Assembly: GCA_947487175.1 (NCBI GenBank)
Contig: CANKVM010000005.1
Coordinates: forward strand, 1 to 53,871
Direction of reading: 5' to 3'
From: Flavobacteriales bacterium
GTDB lineage: Bacteria > Bacteroidota > Bacteroidia > NS11-12g > UBA955
Length of the DNA: 53,871 nt
The notes beneath the pieces were generated by a model. It saw nothing but the letters and a program-made list of their open reading frames with translations, was not told the origin of the DNA and searched no databases. Shown one piece after another: positions 26,801 through 36,099 of the stretch. Position 1 is the stretch's first letter. Each line of letters begins with the position of its first letter. Position numbers and translations under genes: made by a program.

Positions 26801-29800
26801 TGAATTTGAATTTACATAACCTCTTGTCATTTTTAAAGGAATTTCATATTCGTAATAATTGCTCGTTAAATCTGTTCCAAAACGAATGAAAGCCGATGCT
26901 TCTCCATCGTCAATTGAATTTGGAACTGATTCTTCTGCATGAATGAATAATTGCATTCTCTTGTAATTGCGAATGTCGAAATTTGCAGTTTTAAAAGCGG
27001 CACGTCCCTCGCCAGGTTTTAAGTCACAAACTTTCAACGACAAAGATTGTTCGTTTTCCAAGACTGTGCCTAAACTTGCCATGTTTTGAACACGAACTAC
27101 TCCTGGTGGTGTTACATATGCAATTGGTGAGCGTTTTCCATTCTCTTCCAAATTTACAGTGCTCACAATGAATTTTGTTCCATCATTAGGATCAGTTGGT
27201 ACTATAATTCCCGGTGTTTTTAGCGCGTTTGTATAACGTCTCCAATCTGCTCTCACAAGATTGATATATCCCATTCTCAAAACAGCCGAATCTGTAAATC
27301 CGGTCATTATCATTCTCATGAAACGGATACTTTTGAAATCGGAAATATTTCCTACTGCTTTTTCAAACTGACGAATTGGGATTTTAAACTGATACCAGCG
27401 TATATTCTTATCCTGGCCATTTCTCAGTTTAACATTGTTGTTTACAATATCAGCAACATAATTTTTACCAATTTGCAATTCGGTGGCGCTAATTTTCATT
27501 TTATATTGAAAATAGTCTTCACTTTGATTCATTGTAAAATCTCTATTTACATCTTCAAAATCTGGGGTAGGAGATGAAGATTTTGGCATTCCAGAATATT
27601 GATTTGTGTATTTATCTGGATTTGAATTTCCCTCCATGCCCTGAAATCTTGCATAACGTTGAATGATATCGGCATCTGCAACGGTATATTTGTCTTCCAA
27701 ATAATGAACAAAATTATCATTAGAAGGATCGTTCAGTGCGGATAGATATAATTTCGATGTTGGTCCAAAAGTGGATTTTAATTTTTGCAAATATCCGGTA
27801 TCATAAAATATTTGTTCATTGGCGTCACTCAAACCATCAATACCTATGTCTTGTGTTTTTAATGTGGCTGGATTATTATCAAATGCAAAATTGATTTGAG
27901 GACTTGTTGGGATTATCCCAAAGACTGATGTATCCGTAGTGTTTATGTCATTAGAGGAAGTAGGCAAACCATTTTCAAATGATTTTCTGCGATCAGGCAA
28001 AATATCTTCACTCACATTACCAAAATGAAGCAACAATTCACCACTCAAATTTGGGTTGTTAATTAAAGGATCCATCATCCAAACCTCAACATAGTCTATG
28101 TTAGCCGCTTCAAAATCGTTTTGATCCACACGACGCATGATTCCAGCCCAGCTGTTTTTAGGATTTAATAATTTACCATCTGCGTCAATTTGAGTTGGGT
28201 CGGTATTGAAATTATACAATCCACGCAAATTTGGATTAAATGCCAAATCTAATGTTGGTAGGATGGTTGGTGTTCCTTGAGGGAAATTTCTTTGAGGGAA
28301 AACTTCTCGCTGATCAATTTGACGCATGTAAGGATTGCTCAAGATTTCATCTACCCTATTTTGGATATTACTTGGCATATCTGCATCTCTATAAAACAAC
28401 TGATCAATTGTATAGAAGCTTAATTTCGCATGATTATTTAACCAATTGCGTTTATCTCCAAGTTGTGTGTTAGGGAATAGGTCAGGTTGTTTTTGAGGGA
28501 TACTCGCCACTACCCAGTTATTCACTACTTTAAAGTCATTGGGTAGTTCTGCATTTTCAAAATCTTCTAGGTTTGAAACACCAGTTTGGTTTCCCTGTGA
28601 TTTGAAAGCATGAGGAAAAACTTGGGCATATTCAGCATATGCTGTAATATTTGAAATCTCTTTGGTTTCTATAAATGGCAATTTGTCTACCAACTTTGTT
28701 ATGAACCTAGATTTTGAATTATAAGCAAAATCGGCACCTATAATTGTGTTATATAGAGGCTCTTCATTGAAATTTGTTTTGGTAGTGAGTGGCCTTTCAT
28801 ACATGTGTAAAATTGTACCTCCCAATAACATATTTTTAGAAAACTTATGCTCAACCCTCGCACCAAGCAATGTCTTTTGTTGAATATTAAAGAAACTTTG
28901 ACCATCGGCGCTTGCTCTAATTTCTGCACCACCTTGCAATAATCCTTGGTTAATGATTCTGACCCTTCCCATAGCATAGTCAACCTCGTAATCCATTCCT
29001 TCTTTTAAAGGACGGCCATTTGCTGTTACCCTTACAGAGCCTCGTTGCAAATTGGTTGTTCCTAAAAACATCTCAGCACCGTTTGAACTTTTATAACTTC
29101 CTTGAATAAGGAACTTATTGTGTTTTACATCTTGAGCAGCCAAGAATTTTGTTGAATCATAAATGGCATCGTAACAATAGAAATCGGCCAAATCTGATCG
29201 AGATTCGAATTTTTCCCTCAAATAATCTCCAAACGGTTCTGTTTCTGGGAAAATAATACGGGCAAATTGTGATTGAACGGTAATGCCCTCTATTGCATCA
29301 AAAACCCCATCTGGTTTGGCTTCTTGTTGACGGTTTAGTTTATCTAAACCCAATACACGAATTAAAGGAATTGCATTCTTTAAAGCGGGTAAATTTGCAG
29401 TACCAACAGGTATGTATCCATAATCTGCGCCGCTGGTATCATCAGCATATATTACATTTAGCTTGAAATCTTCTAAGGTTAACGTATATGTGTTTAAACT
29501 GTAAATATTCTTCATCATCAAACGCCACATTGGCAAACGCGTTCTGATGGTGTTGCCTTTTAGCATTTTTAAGTATAGTAATTTTTGATCGCCAGGAGGA
29601 ATGTCTCTTGAAAATTCACCTACTTGATACGTTTTTCCGTTTAAAGTATATTCAAATGCAACGGCTAAAATTTCATCGTTATTTAAAGGTTGATTTAATG
29701 AAATAAAACCAAGTTGCGTATTCACAGTAAATTCATTGGTTTGAAGTTGACGTGCGTAGTTTAGTAAATCAAAATCAACGGTTTGTTCAAAATATGGAAA

Positions 29801-31045
29801 TATTTTATATACCTCGTCAATGGCTGTACCTAACTTTCTTGTATCAACATTGTTTTCAATTGTGCTGTAGATTTTATTTGCATCGTTGCTGGCCGCAGGG
29901 TCTGGAACCCCATTCAATTGTTTTCTATAGGGATTCGCTTCTCCTAAATCTTGAAAAGCCAAAATATCTCTTGGGGTTTCAACATTGGCATTTTTATTGG
30001 TAACCCAAGCTTCAACTCTGTTAATGATAACACCACTCGCTACAATTGGTAAGTTTTCTAGTGATTTATTGTAATTTTCTTTAAAAAATTGTGCCAAGAA
30101 ATAGTGTTTATTTTGGTCGTAATTGTCGGCGGTTATTTTGAACTCGTTCATTTGAGCTCCGCCCTTTAAAACGGTTTCAGTGCTTTGTCCCTTGTTCTGA
30201 GAAAAAACGGTTTTAACTGTAGTTTTACCAAATTGCATGCTATTGGCAAAACCAAACAATGTAGGAACAGGTTTTATTAATTGCGTAGGTAAATTCAAAC
30301 TTACGTTTCCTACTTGAACATCTTTTAAAATTCCATCTGGTTTACCTTTCCAACCTAAGTTTGTTTGATTGTCAAAGTCAAATTGAGCCTCAGTATCGTA
30401 ATTGATTCCAAGTTTTACGAATTCACCGATGCTTCCTCTTGCTGAAATTTGCAGTTGTTGGTCAAATACAGGAACAAAATACAATTGTTGTCGTTTGCTG
30501 AAATTAGGATTTCTAATTTCATTGATAGTTCCGCCGAGTTTTACCATTGCCGATCCACTCAACTGAAAATCAACTCCACCAGCTCCAAATATTTTAGAAA
30601 TTGCTGGGTTGCTTAACTCTGCATTGATATAATTTGACAATCCCCCCTTAGTAGCAGCCTGAGAATAGTCTGTATTTTGGGTTTTTTTACGGTAATACTC
30701 GCTGTTTTTCTCCTTAGATTGAACTTGGAAATATTCGGTAACACTTAAAGATTCCCCCGTAGGATATGTGAGTGATCCAAGTTGCTTGAAAGATTCGTAT
30801 CTATTGGTTTTTGAATTGTATTTCCATTCAACTTTTAATGGGTCATCTAAATCCACATTAGAGGAATTTTGTTTACTCTTATCTGGATTATTGGGTTTTG
30901 AGATTTTATATTTTACACCCGTAGTGTCATTTTGCCCCAATAAAGTATTTACTGCAAAATATGCAACAAATAATATTGCGATTTTTTGCAAAAATCGCAA
31001 CAACCCAAAATTAAAAAATCCTTTAAATCGAAACTGATCGGTCAT
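23891..31045 (-). CDS. sprA: Type IX secretion outer-membrane translocon SprA (Sov)
   Basis: A 2384-residue exported protein, close to the length of known SprA (about 2400). It forms the giant 36-strand outer-membrane channel of the T9SS and is required for gliding and cargo export. The N-terminal signal region ends near residue 38. The sequence is rich in amphipathic beta strands and ends in an aromatic strand (FGLEFRYTFN). A Lys-rich low-complexity linker lies at about residues 1878-1925. It is followed 6 bases later by porZ and preceded by ruvA with a 65-base gap. No frameshift or gap is seen. Confidence 0.96.
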   Translation of the reverse strand: MTDQFRFKGFFNFGLLRFLQKIAILFVAYFAVNTLLGQNDTTGVKYKISKPNNPDKSKQNSSNVDLDDPLKVEWKYNSKTNRYESFKQLGSLTYPTGESLSVTEYFQVQSKEKNSEYYRKKTQNTDYSQAATKGGLSNYINAELSNPAISKIFGAGGVDFQLSGSAMVKLGGTINEIRNPNFSKRQQLYFVPVFDQQLQISARGSIGEFVKLGINYDTEAQFDFDNQTNLGWKGKPDGILKDVQVGNVSLNLPTQLIKPVPTLFGFANSMQFGKTTVKTVFSQNKGQSTETVLKGGAQMNEFKITADNYDQNKHYFLAQFFKENYNKSLENLPIVASGVIINRVEAWVTNKNANVETPRDILAFQDLGEANPYRKQLNGVPDPAASNDANKIYSTIENNVDTRKLGTAIDEVYKIFPYFEQTVDFDLLNYARQLQTNEFTVNTQLGFISLNQPLNNDEILAVAFEYTLNGKTYQVGEFSRDIPPGDQKLLYLKMLKGNTIRTRLPMWRLMMKNIYSLNTYTLTLEDFKLNVIYADDTSGADYGYIPVGTANLPALKNAIPLIRVLGLDKLNRQQEAKPDGVFDAIEGITVQSQFARIIFPETEPFGDYLREKFESRSDLADFYCYDAIYDSTKFLAAQDVKHNKFLIQGSYKSSNGAEMFLGTTNLQRGSVRVTANGRPLKEGMDYEVDYAMGRVRIINQGLLQGGAEIRASADGQSFFNIQQKTLLGARVEHKFSKNMLLGGTILHMYERPLTTKTNFNEEPLYNTIIGADFAYNSKSRFITKLVDKLPFIETKEISNITAYAEYAQVFPHAFKSQGNQTGVSNLEDFENAELPNDFKVVNNWVVASIPQKQPDLFPNTQLGDKRNWLNNHAKLSFYTIDQLFYRDADMPSNIQNRVDEILSNPYMRQIDQREVFPQRNFPQGTPTILPTLDLAFNPNLRGLYNFNTDPTQIDADGKLLNPKNSWAGIMRRVDQNDFEAANIDYVEVWMMDPLINNPNLSGELLLHFGNVSEDILPDRRKSFENGLPTSSNDINTTDTSVFGIIPTSPQINFAFDNNPATLKTQDIGIDGLSDANEQIFYDTGYLQKLKSTFGPTSKLYLSALNDPSNDNFVHYLEDKYTVADADIIQRYARFQGMEGNSNPDKYTNQYSGMPKSSSPTPDFEDVNRDFTMNQSEDYFQYKMKISATELQIGKNYVADIVNNNVKLRNGQDKNIRWYQFKIPIRQFEKAVGNISDFKSIRFMRMIMTGFTDSAVLRMGYINLVRADWRRYTNALKTPGIIVPTDPNDGTKFIVSTVNLEENGKRSPIAYVTPPGVVRVQNMASLGTVLENEQSLSLKVCDLKPGEGRAAFKTANFDIRNYKRMQLFIHAEESVPNSIDDGEASAFIRFGTDLTSNYYEYEIPLKMTRGYVNSNSPNSDKLVWPDENFIDLEFQKLFDLKIQRQNANWPMTAPYISAIDKGKVSVMGLPDLSNLKVMMIGVKNKGNTPQCFEIWANELRVKDISNGGGWAALANIQTQLADFGTLNMAGSIRTIGFGDVDKKLNDRSLTNNYNYDIASNLELGKFFPAKAGVTIPMYIGWSESFVRPKFNPLNPDMELETMLTHIANATVRDQVRKAAEEYNSLYSFNISNFKVASNQSKKAMPWGISNFNASYSYTNTYRRNQQIEEQFYKTTQISLGYNYNLTAKFIRPFAKIFRSNTLALIRDFNFNLIPSTFNTQLQLNRLYSESQSRNNNNFIQVNPRLYDKNFTLTRNYNASLPLTNSITISYMANVQARIQEPFGAINTKEKQDSIYSEFKGFGRISRFTQTMNATYTLPFSKIGFLKWISSSASYIGSYEWNQAPPAFTTLGNRIQNSQDINITSQFNFTQFYSMIPWLKDYNKPKVKSKGKGNNDKTKEKPKLSPDEDGPKFESAIEKGKDTKPKVNPVIMAVGNFITMFKNANLNIQRKQATELPGFAFRPDYFGQNFTHLQPGLGFVVGMQDESIRYKLASNGGLMKDTRQANFYRHNFTQSISGSVTVEPIKDFRIRLDFIRNETKGTQSVFKYDGTNWMDQGLTQNGTYNISGWFFNTHFVDDINQNENHPNPIFDEFLNNRYTIANRLQINDTRIGTTQIDPKTGFPIGYSKNSQEVLIGSFYATYSKLDVGTTALSNLSAFPSIPMPNWNITYNGLTKINALSKIFTNINFKHAYNGKYSVGDFTQNLRFDKLETPTIGKDLTPQFQIANVTISEGFMPLIGVNITTKNNWTIGFDYKRSRILKLFAASFNLTEMRQNEFQMTAGYRVTGLTLPFKRRGRKIFLPNDFRFDLAVSISDNVTIIRKIDVNVNRYTAGMTNIRITPSITYQVNQKVNFALRYNRVIMDPKIATQFYTSLTDFGLEFRYTFN

Positions 31046-31110
31046 TCTTAGTCTTTTTTCTTGAGTAGTCTTTGTTTTATAGGCTGTTCAATTAAATATA
31101 ATTTTGCAAT

Positions 31111-31716
31111 TTACAATATTTTGAGTGAATTTTTGATTAATTCTTCAACGGTAGCCATGGCTCCAAGCTCTTTACTCACCTTAATAAGAGCTTTTTCAGC
31201 ACCTGCTTTTTGATAACCTAAAATGGTCAAAGCGGTTAATGCTTCTGAAATTGCATCTAACTTACTCGGATCCAATAATGTACCCAGGCCTGTTTTCTTT
31301 CCACCTGTTAATTTATCCCTTAACTCTAATACAATGCGCTGCGCTGTTTTTTCACCAATTCCTTTAATACTTTTCAACAAACCAACGTTGCCATTCAAAA
31401 TGGTAGATGTTATTGTTTCCGAATCTAAACTAGAAAGCATAATTAGGGCAGTGTTGTTTCCTACGCCACTTACCGAAGTTAATAATCGAAACATTTGTCG
31501 TTCATCGGGATGTGAAAATCCGTATAAAACAATACCCGTAGGATTTTGATTTTCAACCCTAAAAGTTTGTTCCATAAAAAGACGCACTTGTTTGCCACCT
31601 TTTATAGTTTCAAAAGTATGCAAACTAATGCTAGCAAGGTATCCAATTCCTTGATTATTAATAACTACGTGGGTTGGGGAAATCTGTTCAACTGTCCCTT
31701 CAATAAATTCGTACAT
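31111..31716 (-). CDS. ruvA: Holliday junction DNA helicase subunit RuvA
   Basis: A 201-residue cytosolic protein of normal length. It has an N-terminal OB fold (MYEFIEGTVEQISPTHVVI), two helix-hairpin-helix motifs (LLTSVSGVGNNTALIML, LLKSIKGIGEKTAQRIVLEL) and a C-terminal UBA-like domain (ISEALTALTILGY). It binds four-way junctions and loads RuvB for branch migration. It starts 9 bases after the gldG stop and is read with the gliding/T9SS genes. A ruvA-sprA neighbourhood is known in other Bacteroidota, so this is conserved order and not an insertion. Confidence 0.96.
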   Translation of the reverse strand: MYEFIEGTVEQISPTHVVINNQGIGYLASISLHTFETIKGGKQVRLFMEQTFRVENQNPTGIVLYGFSHPDERQMFRLLTSVSGVGNNTALIMLSSLDSETITSTILNGNVGLLKSIKGIGEKTAQRIVLELRDKLTGGKKTGLGTLLDPSKLDAISEALTALTILGYQKAGAEKALIKVSKELGAMATVEELIKNSLKIL

Positions 31717-31725
31717 AAAAACGGC

Positions 31726-33480
31726 TTAGGTATAACGCTTGCGACGTATAAAATAGTTTGCAATGCCCAAAATAAATATACTTAAAATCGGCAAAATCAT
31801 AGAAAACCATTGCCAACTACTTTTTTCTGACTTTGATTTTTCAGGATCCAATAATCTCAAGGTTCTTTCTTTTGCACGAATTTCAATCAAACCGTTATTA
31901 TCTATCAAATAATCAATACAGTTTAAAAGGAACTTTTTATTGGCAAAAGTGAACTGAGATATTTTATCATAACCTGTAGGGAAAAACTTACCACTGCTGC
32001 TAACTGGATTACGCGCAATGTCTCCATCTGCAATGACAATCATTTTGCTCTTTCCCTCTGCTACGAAAGGAATTTCGGTATATTTCTTCTGATATACAAA
32101 TGGCGACTTAAACTGTCCCTCCAAAAGCAAACCTGCAGTTTTAACGCCTTGGTTTAATGTGGATCTGAATTGCGCATCTCTCGATTGTATATACACATTT
32201 TCTAAATTGATGGAAGCTGGAGTATTAATCACCTTTGAATATTGCGTACTGCTCAATAATGGAATTGCAGTTACGTCGGTTCTGATTTTCGGTTGTAAAG
32301 TTCCCGGAAATTGGCACCAAACTGTACCCATGTTTTTGCAAATGATATGGGGCATGTCTGTGGTACCAAATAATGGGAAATATGGGAAGTCTACCAACTC
32401 CATTCGCTTTCCCGCTGGAATTGGAATTTGATTGCATTTTAAATCCTCTAATAGGGTATTTTCTAGCCCTACGCCATATGTAAAAAGTGAAGCTATGATG
32501 TTTTCTAATCCATAATCATAGGCCAACACTTCTTTGTAATTTCTGAAACTATCAATTTCAATATTTACGGGGTCTACCAGCCAAAGGGCTTTTCCACCTT
32601 TCATGATGAATTGATCAATTAAATATAACTCCGTAGGAGAGTAATCTTTAATCGGTTTGATAATCATGATCATGTCGTTTAAATTTAATCGACGTTGTAA
32701 ACTATTGACTAGAATTGTGCCTGCATTTTTAGGATCTTTCTCAAGGCTTTTGATAAAAGGTCGGGCAGATTCAGGATCATTGGTATTTAAATTGATGGCT
32801 GAAACTTGATAGTATTTACTTAATTCTGCCGCAAAACTCTCAACCCTTCCATCAAGCATTTCTCCACTACCGTCAATAACGGCAATATTTTTCATTTTTT
32901 CAGTTACAACTTGGCGCAAGCCATTTGCAATTTCGTATTCAATGTTGTCTATTGCACGTTGGATGTTTTCTTCTGGGGACTTTGCTACATCATAATCAAA
33001 GAAATTAATGGCAACTGTTTTTTTGTCGCTCATTAATTCTGCACCTGGAAGCAAGTATTTCATTTTTGTTTCATCGGGATTTTCACTGTCCATATCGCGA
33101 ACAGGTTCAATACCCTTTTGAACGAAATCATCTAACAAAGCATCAAGCTCTTCTTTTTTTACTCCCTTAAAGGGATCAACAATTTCTATTTCTATTTTTT
33201 TGCCGCTGATTTCTCTGAATTCGTAGGCAATGTCGCGAATTTCAAGTTTTAATTGCTTGAATTTTGCCGACATATCTCCATCTAAATAGAGTTTGAAATA
33301 GATTTTATCCTTAACAATTTTCGCTAGGGATTTACTTGTTTCGCTTAGGGTATATCTTTTTTCTTTCGTTAAATCTATGCGTTTGTAATAGAGCGAACTC
33401 AGAATATTGCCCAAAATAATAAGCAAGAACAATACAGAAAAATTGATATACGATTGCAGTTTTTTATTTGTTTTGTTCAT
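31726..33480 (-). CDS. gldG: Gliding motility ABC transporter accessory protein GldG
   Basis: A 584-residue membrane protein with one N-terminal helix (about residues 13-32), a large extracytoplasmic ABC-2-associated domain (KRYTLSETSKSLAKIVKDKIYFKLYLDGD, IAVIDGSGEMLDGRVE) and one C-terminal helix (SWQWFSMILPILSIFILGI) ending in RRKRYT. It partners GldF and GldA, an ABC system linked to gliding. I prefer the Met at 33480 because its ATG overlaps the gldF stop (TGATG); a Met two codons upstream at 33486 is also possible. ruvA follows by 9 bases. Confidence 0.92.
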   Translation of the reverse strand: MNKTNKKLQSYINFSVLFLLIILGNILSSLYYKRIDLTKEKRYTLSETSKSLAKIVKDKIYFKLYLDGDMSAKFKQLKLEIRDIAYEFREISGKKIEIEIVDPFKGVKKEELDALLDDFVQKGIEPVRDMDSENPDETKMKYLLPGAELMSDKKTVAINFFDYDVAKSPEENIQRAIDNIEYEIANGLRQVVTEKMKNIAVIDGSGEMLDGRVESFAAELSKYYQVSAINLNTNDPESARPFIKSLEKDPKNAGTILVNSLQRRLNLNDMIMIIKPIKDYSPTELYLIDQFIMKGGKALWLVDPVNIEIDSFRNYKEVLAYDYGLENIIASLFTYGVGLENTLLEDLKCNQIPIPAGKRMELVDFPYFPLFGTTDMPHIICKNMGTVWCQFPGTLQPKIRTDVTAIPLLSSTQYSKVINTPASINLENVYIQSRDAQFRSTLNQGVKTAGLLLEGQFKSPFVYQKKYTEIPFVAEGKSKMIVIADGDIARNPVSSSGKFFPTGYDKISQFTFANKKFLLNCIDYLIDNNGLIEIRAKERTLRLLDPEKSKSEKSSWQWFSMILPILSIFILGIANYFIRRKRYT

Positions 33481-34208
33481 CACCATTTTCTGCTTTCAAA
33501 TACAATTTTTGTTAAACCAAGAAATACTAAGATAAATCCCACAAAATAAATAACGTCTCTGGTATCAACCAAACCTCTACTTATTGAATCATAGTGGAAT
33601 TCTAATCCAAACCATTCCAAACTCTTTCCAATAAAATTTAGCCAGGAAGCTTCACCTAGCATACTCAAAACTCCAAAAAAGAAGAAGTTCAAAAGCATAG
33701 AAGTAATCAAAGCTACAATTTGGTTGTCGGTAAGTGAGCTACTAAACATACCAATACTAGCATAACAGGCCGCAAGTAAAATGAGTCCGAAATAACTTCC
33801 AATGGTTGCCCCAATATCTACATTTCCAATAGGTGTTGCCAATTGATAAACCGCATAGAAGTAAAATAAGGTTGGCACTATTGCAATGGCAATTAAGGTA
33901 ACCGATGCGAAAAACTTACCCGCAATAATAGCCGTATCTGTAATTGGTTTGGTGGTTAAAATCTCTAATGTTCCAAGTCGTTTTTCATCACTAATGCTTT
34001 TCATTGTGATGGCAGAAACCAAGAAAATTAATATGTATGGCGCAATTTCAAACATCACTTGCAAACTGGCAATCCCTAAGTCAAATACGTTGTTGCCTTT
34101 TATGATCCATAGAAACAATCCTGTTAAAATCAAGAAAACACCTATAACAATATAAGCAATGAAAGATCCGAGGAAACTTCTAATCTCTTTTTTAAATATG
34201 ACCCACAT
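33480..34208 (-). CDS. gldF: Gliding motility ABC transporter permease GldF
   Basis: A 242-residue inner-membrane permease of the ABC-2 type with about six helices. It begins MWVIFKKEIRSFLGSF, has the ABC-2 segment SDEKRLGTLEILTTKPITDTAI, and ends in a hydrophobic helix and ESRKW. It forms the membrane channel of the GldA-GldF-GldG transporter. Its start overlaps the gldA 3' end by 17 bases, and its stop overlaps the gldG start, so all three are tightly coupled. Confidence 0.93.
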   Translation of the reverse strand: MWVIFKKEIRSFLGSFIAYIVIGVFLILTGLFLWIIKGNNVFDLGIASLQVMFEIAPYILIFLVSAITMKSISDEKRLGTLEILTTKPITDTAIIAGKFFASVTLIAIAIVPTLFYFYAVYQLATPIGNVDIGATIGSYFGLILLAACYASIGMFSSSLTDNQIVALITSMLLNFFFFGVLSMLGEASWLNFIGKSLEWFGLEFHYDSISRGLVDTRDVIYFVGFILVFLGLTKIVFESRKW

Positions 34209-35109
34209 TTGTTGTTAAATTTCTGAAGATATCTTCAAGTGAATTTTTATCTGTACTTAACTCTAAAATTTCTATATTGTTTGACAATGCAAATTGTGAA
34301 ATTTGTTGACGCAACTGCGTATTGTTTGACTGAATTTTCCATGAATTTCCACCTTTGTTTTCGGCAGAAGTTACTCCTTCAATCTGAAGAATTTTAGCTT
34401 TTTCTAATTCTGAACTAAACTCAACCAATATAGAAATGAATGAACTGAAATTGGTTTTCAATAATCCAATGTTATCGTTAGCAATGATTTGGCCGCCATT
34501 GATAATAATGACCTTGCTGCACATTGCCTCAACTTCTTGCATTACATGTGTGCTAAGCATCACGGTTTTTTCTTTTCCAAGTTGGGTAATTACATTTCTC
34601 ATGTCAATAACTTGATTCGGATCTAAACCACTCGTAGGTTCATCGAGAATAAGTACTTTAGGATTATGAATTAGCGCCTGCGCAAGTCCCACTCTTTGTC
34701 TGTAACCCTTAGAAAGCATGCCTATTTTTTTATGTCTTTCAGGGCCTAAATTGGTAATTTCGATTGCCATTTCAACACTTTTTTTAGCTGGCTTTATATT
34801 TGATAATTCAGCCATAAAGGTTAAGTATTCAGTTACATACATGTCTAAATACAGCGGATTGTGTTCGGGCAAATAACCTACAATTTTACGTACTTCAATA
34901 CTATTTTCTACGAAGTCAATTCCACATACAGAACCGCCTCCTTCAGTAGGAGGAATAAATCCTGTTATCATTTTCATGGTGGTTGATTTTCCAGCTCCAT
35001 TCGGGCCTAAAAAACCTACTACTTCACCTGTGCCAATTTCAAATGAAATGTTATTGACAGCAAGTTGTTTACCATAAATTTTAGTTAAATTATTTACAAC
35101 AATACTCAC
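34192..35109 (-). CDS. gldA: Gliding motility ABC transporter ATP-binding protein GldA
   Basis: A 305-residue ATPase with Walker A GPNGAGKST, Q-loop region, signature LSKGYRQRVGLAQAL, Walker B VLILDEPTSGLDP and switch His in LSTHVMQE. The C-terminal 80 residues form the accessory domain of GldA/DUF4162-type ATPases. I chose the GTG at 35107-35109 (MSIVVNNLTK) because a TAnnTTTG box lies 12 bases upstream; a TTG at 35124 would begin within 2 bases of the box. It is the first gene of the gldA-gldF-gldG-ruvA-sprA-porZ run. Confidence 0.92.
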   Translation of the reverse strand: MSIVVNNLTKIYGKQLAVNNISFEIGTGEVVGFLGPNGAGKSTTMKMITGFIPPTEGGGSVCGIDFVENSIEVRKIVGYLPEHNPLYLDMYVTEYLTFMAELSNIKPAKKSVEMAIEITNLGPERHKKIGMLSKGYRQRVGLAQALIHNPKVLILDEPTSGLDPNQVIDMRNVITQLGKEKTVMLSTHVMQEVEAMCSKVIIINGGQIIANDNIGLLKTNFSSFISILVEFSSELEKAKILQIEGVTSAENKGGNSWKIQSNNTQLRQQISQFALSNNIEILELSTDKNSLEDIFRNLTTNVGHI

Positions 35110-35121
35110 GGTTATATTTTG

Positions 35122-35129
35122 CAAAAATA
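35122..35129 (-). promoter_or_regulatory. -7 box TATTTTTG for the gldA-porZ run
   Basis: On the minus strand it is a full TAnnTTTG match 12 bases before the proposed GTG start of gldA. It lies in the 72-base gap after the M23 peptidase gene, so it may make the gliding/T9SS run an independent unit. Confidence 0.5.
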
Positions 35130-35181
35130 CCGACTACAAATGAAATTCAACCAATATATGTTGAATAAAGTTCACTAACCA

Positions 35182-36099
35182 TTAAACTGTAAAATCTACA
35201 GTACACCTTCTCATTACAGGGTATGCAAATGCATGGCGTCTTTTGGGTTTCTTTAATTTTGATTTGCCATGTTTGATTTTAGAATGAGGCTTGTGTGGCA
35301 CATGACTGCGTTTTTTTAAAATACGACGCTTTCTGTTCTTGTATTTTAATTTAAATCGGTGTTTTTTTCCTTTTTTGAATTTAAATCGGCTATGTGAATT
35401 TGGTAAATGAAATGATTCTTGAGAAATTGAAAGTGTTTCAAATAAAAGGCTATCTCCTTTGAAATCAATGATATTTGCAGGATTAATTGGTCTGCCTAAA
35501 AACCTTGTTTCGAAGTGTAAATGTGGACCTGTGCTATGGCCAGTGCTTCCTCCGAGCCCAATAAGTTGACCTGCATTTACCAAATCGCCTGGCTTGGCTA
35601 TTCTGTATGAAAGATGGCCATAAAGTGTTTCAAAACCATTGTAATGTCTCACAATAATGCAATTCCCATAACCTGAATACCAACGACTCATTCTAACAAC
35701 ACCATCAAAAGCTACCCTAACAGAATCGCCGGTTCTTAGTTGTAAATCTATTCCTTGATGGGGAACACCACCTCTCCATCCAAAGCCAGAATTAACCTTT
35801 CCAGAAATAGGTAAAGTGTATCCACAATCGGCATGAAGCAAAGTTACCGGTATTTCTCTATTTAATGTTTTAACATTGAATCGGTATGGGTCCAAAACGA
35901 GTGTATCCCAATTATAATAGAAATCAAATTCAGGATAAAAGCCTGGTAAAATGAGTGCATTTAATTCTAAAACATCTTCGGGCACTTCTCGATAAGTTGA
36001 ATCACCAAAAATATTAAGTCCGTATGACTTAATGGCAAATAAGGCCAATACAAAAACAATAAGTTTATAATAACTGCGCGGCTCTCGTTTTAGCTTCAT
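35182..36099 (-). CDS. M23 family (LytM-type) peptidase with basic C-terminal tail
   Basis: A 305-residue envelope protein with an N-terminal membrane anchor or signal (about residues 11-28) and a complete M23 zinc peptidase domain at 97-215: H114 and D118 in HQGID, H162 in YGHL, and H193-x-H195 in GPHLHFE. All metal and catalytic residues are present, so it is probably an active peptidoglycan endopeptidase. Residues 237-299 are extremely rich in Lys, Arg and His, unusual for the family. The start at 36099 lies inside the ribF 3' end (35-base overlap). Confidence 0.87.
   Translation of the reverse strand: MKLKREPRSYYKLIVFVLALFAIKSYGLNIFGDSTYREVPEDVLELNALILPGFYPEFDFYYNWDTLVLDPYRFNVKTLNREIPVTLLHADCGYTLPISGKVNSGFGWRGGVPHQGIDLQLRTGDSVRVAFDGVVRMSRWYSGYGNCIIVRHYNGFETLYGHLSYRIAKPGDLVNAGQLIGLGGSTGHSTGPHLHFETRFLGRPINPANIIDFKGDSLLFETLSISQESFHLPNSHSRFKFKKGKKHRFKLKYKNRKRRILKKRSHVPHKPHSKIKHGKSKLKKPKRRHAFAYPVMRRCTVDFTV

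Noticed and set aside
35110-35124. TTG start for gldA
   Set aside because: It would begin within 2 bases of the -7 box; the GTG at 35109 gives a normal ABC ATPase start.
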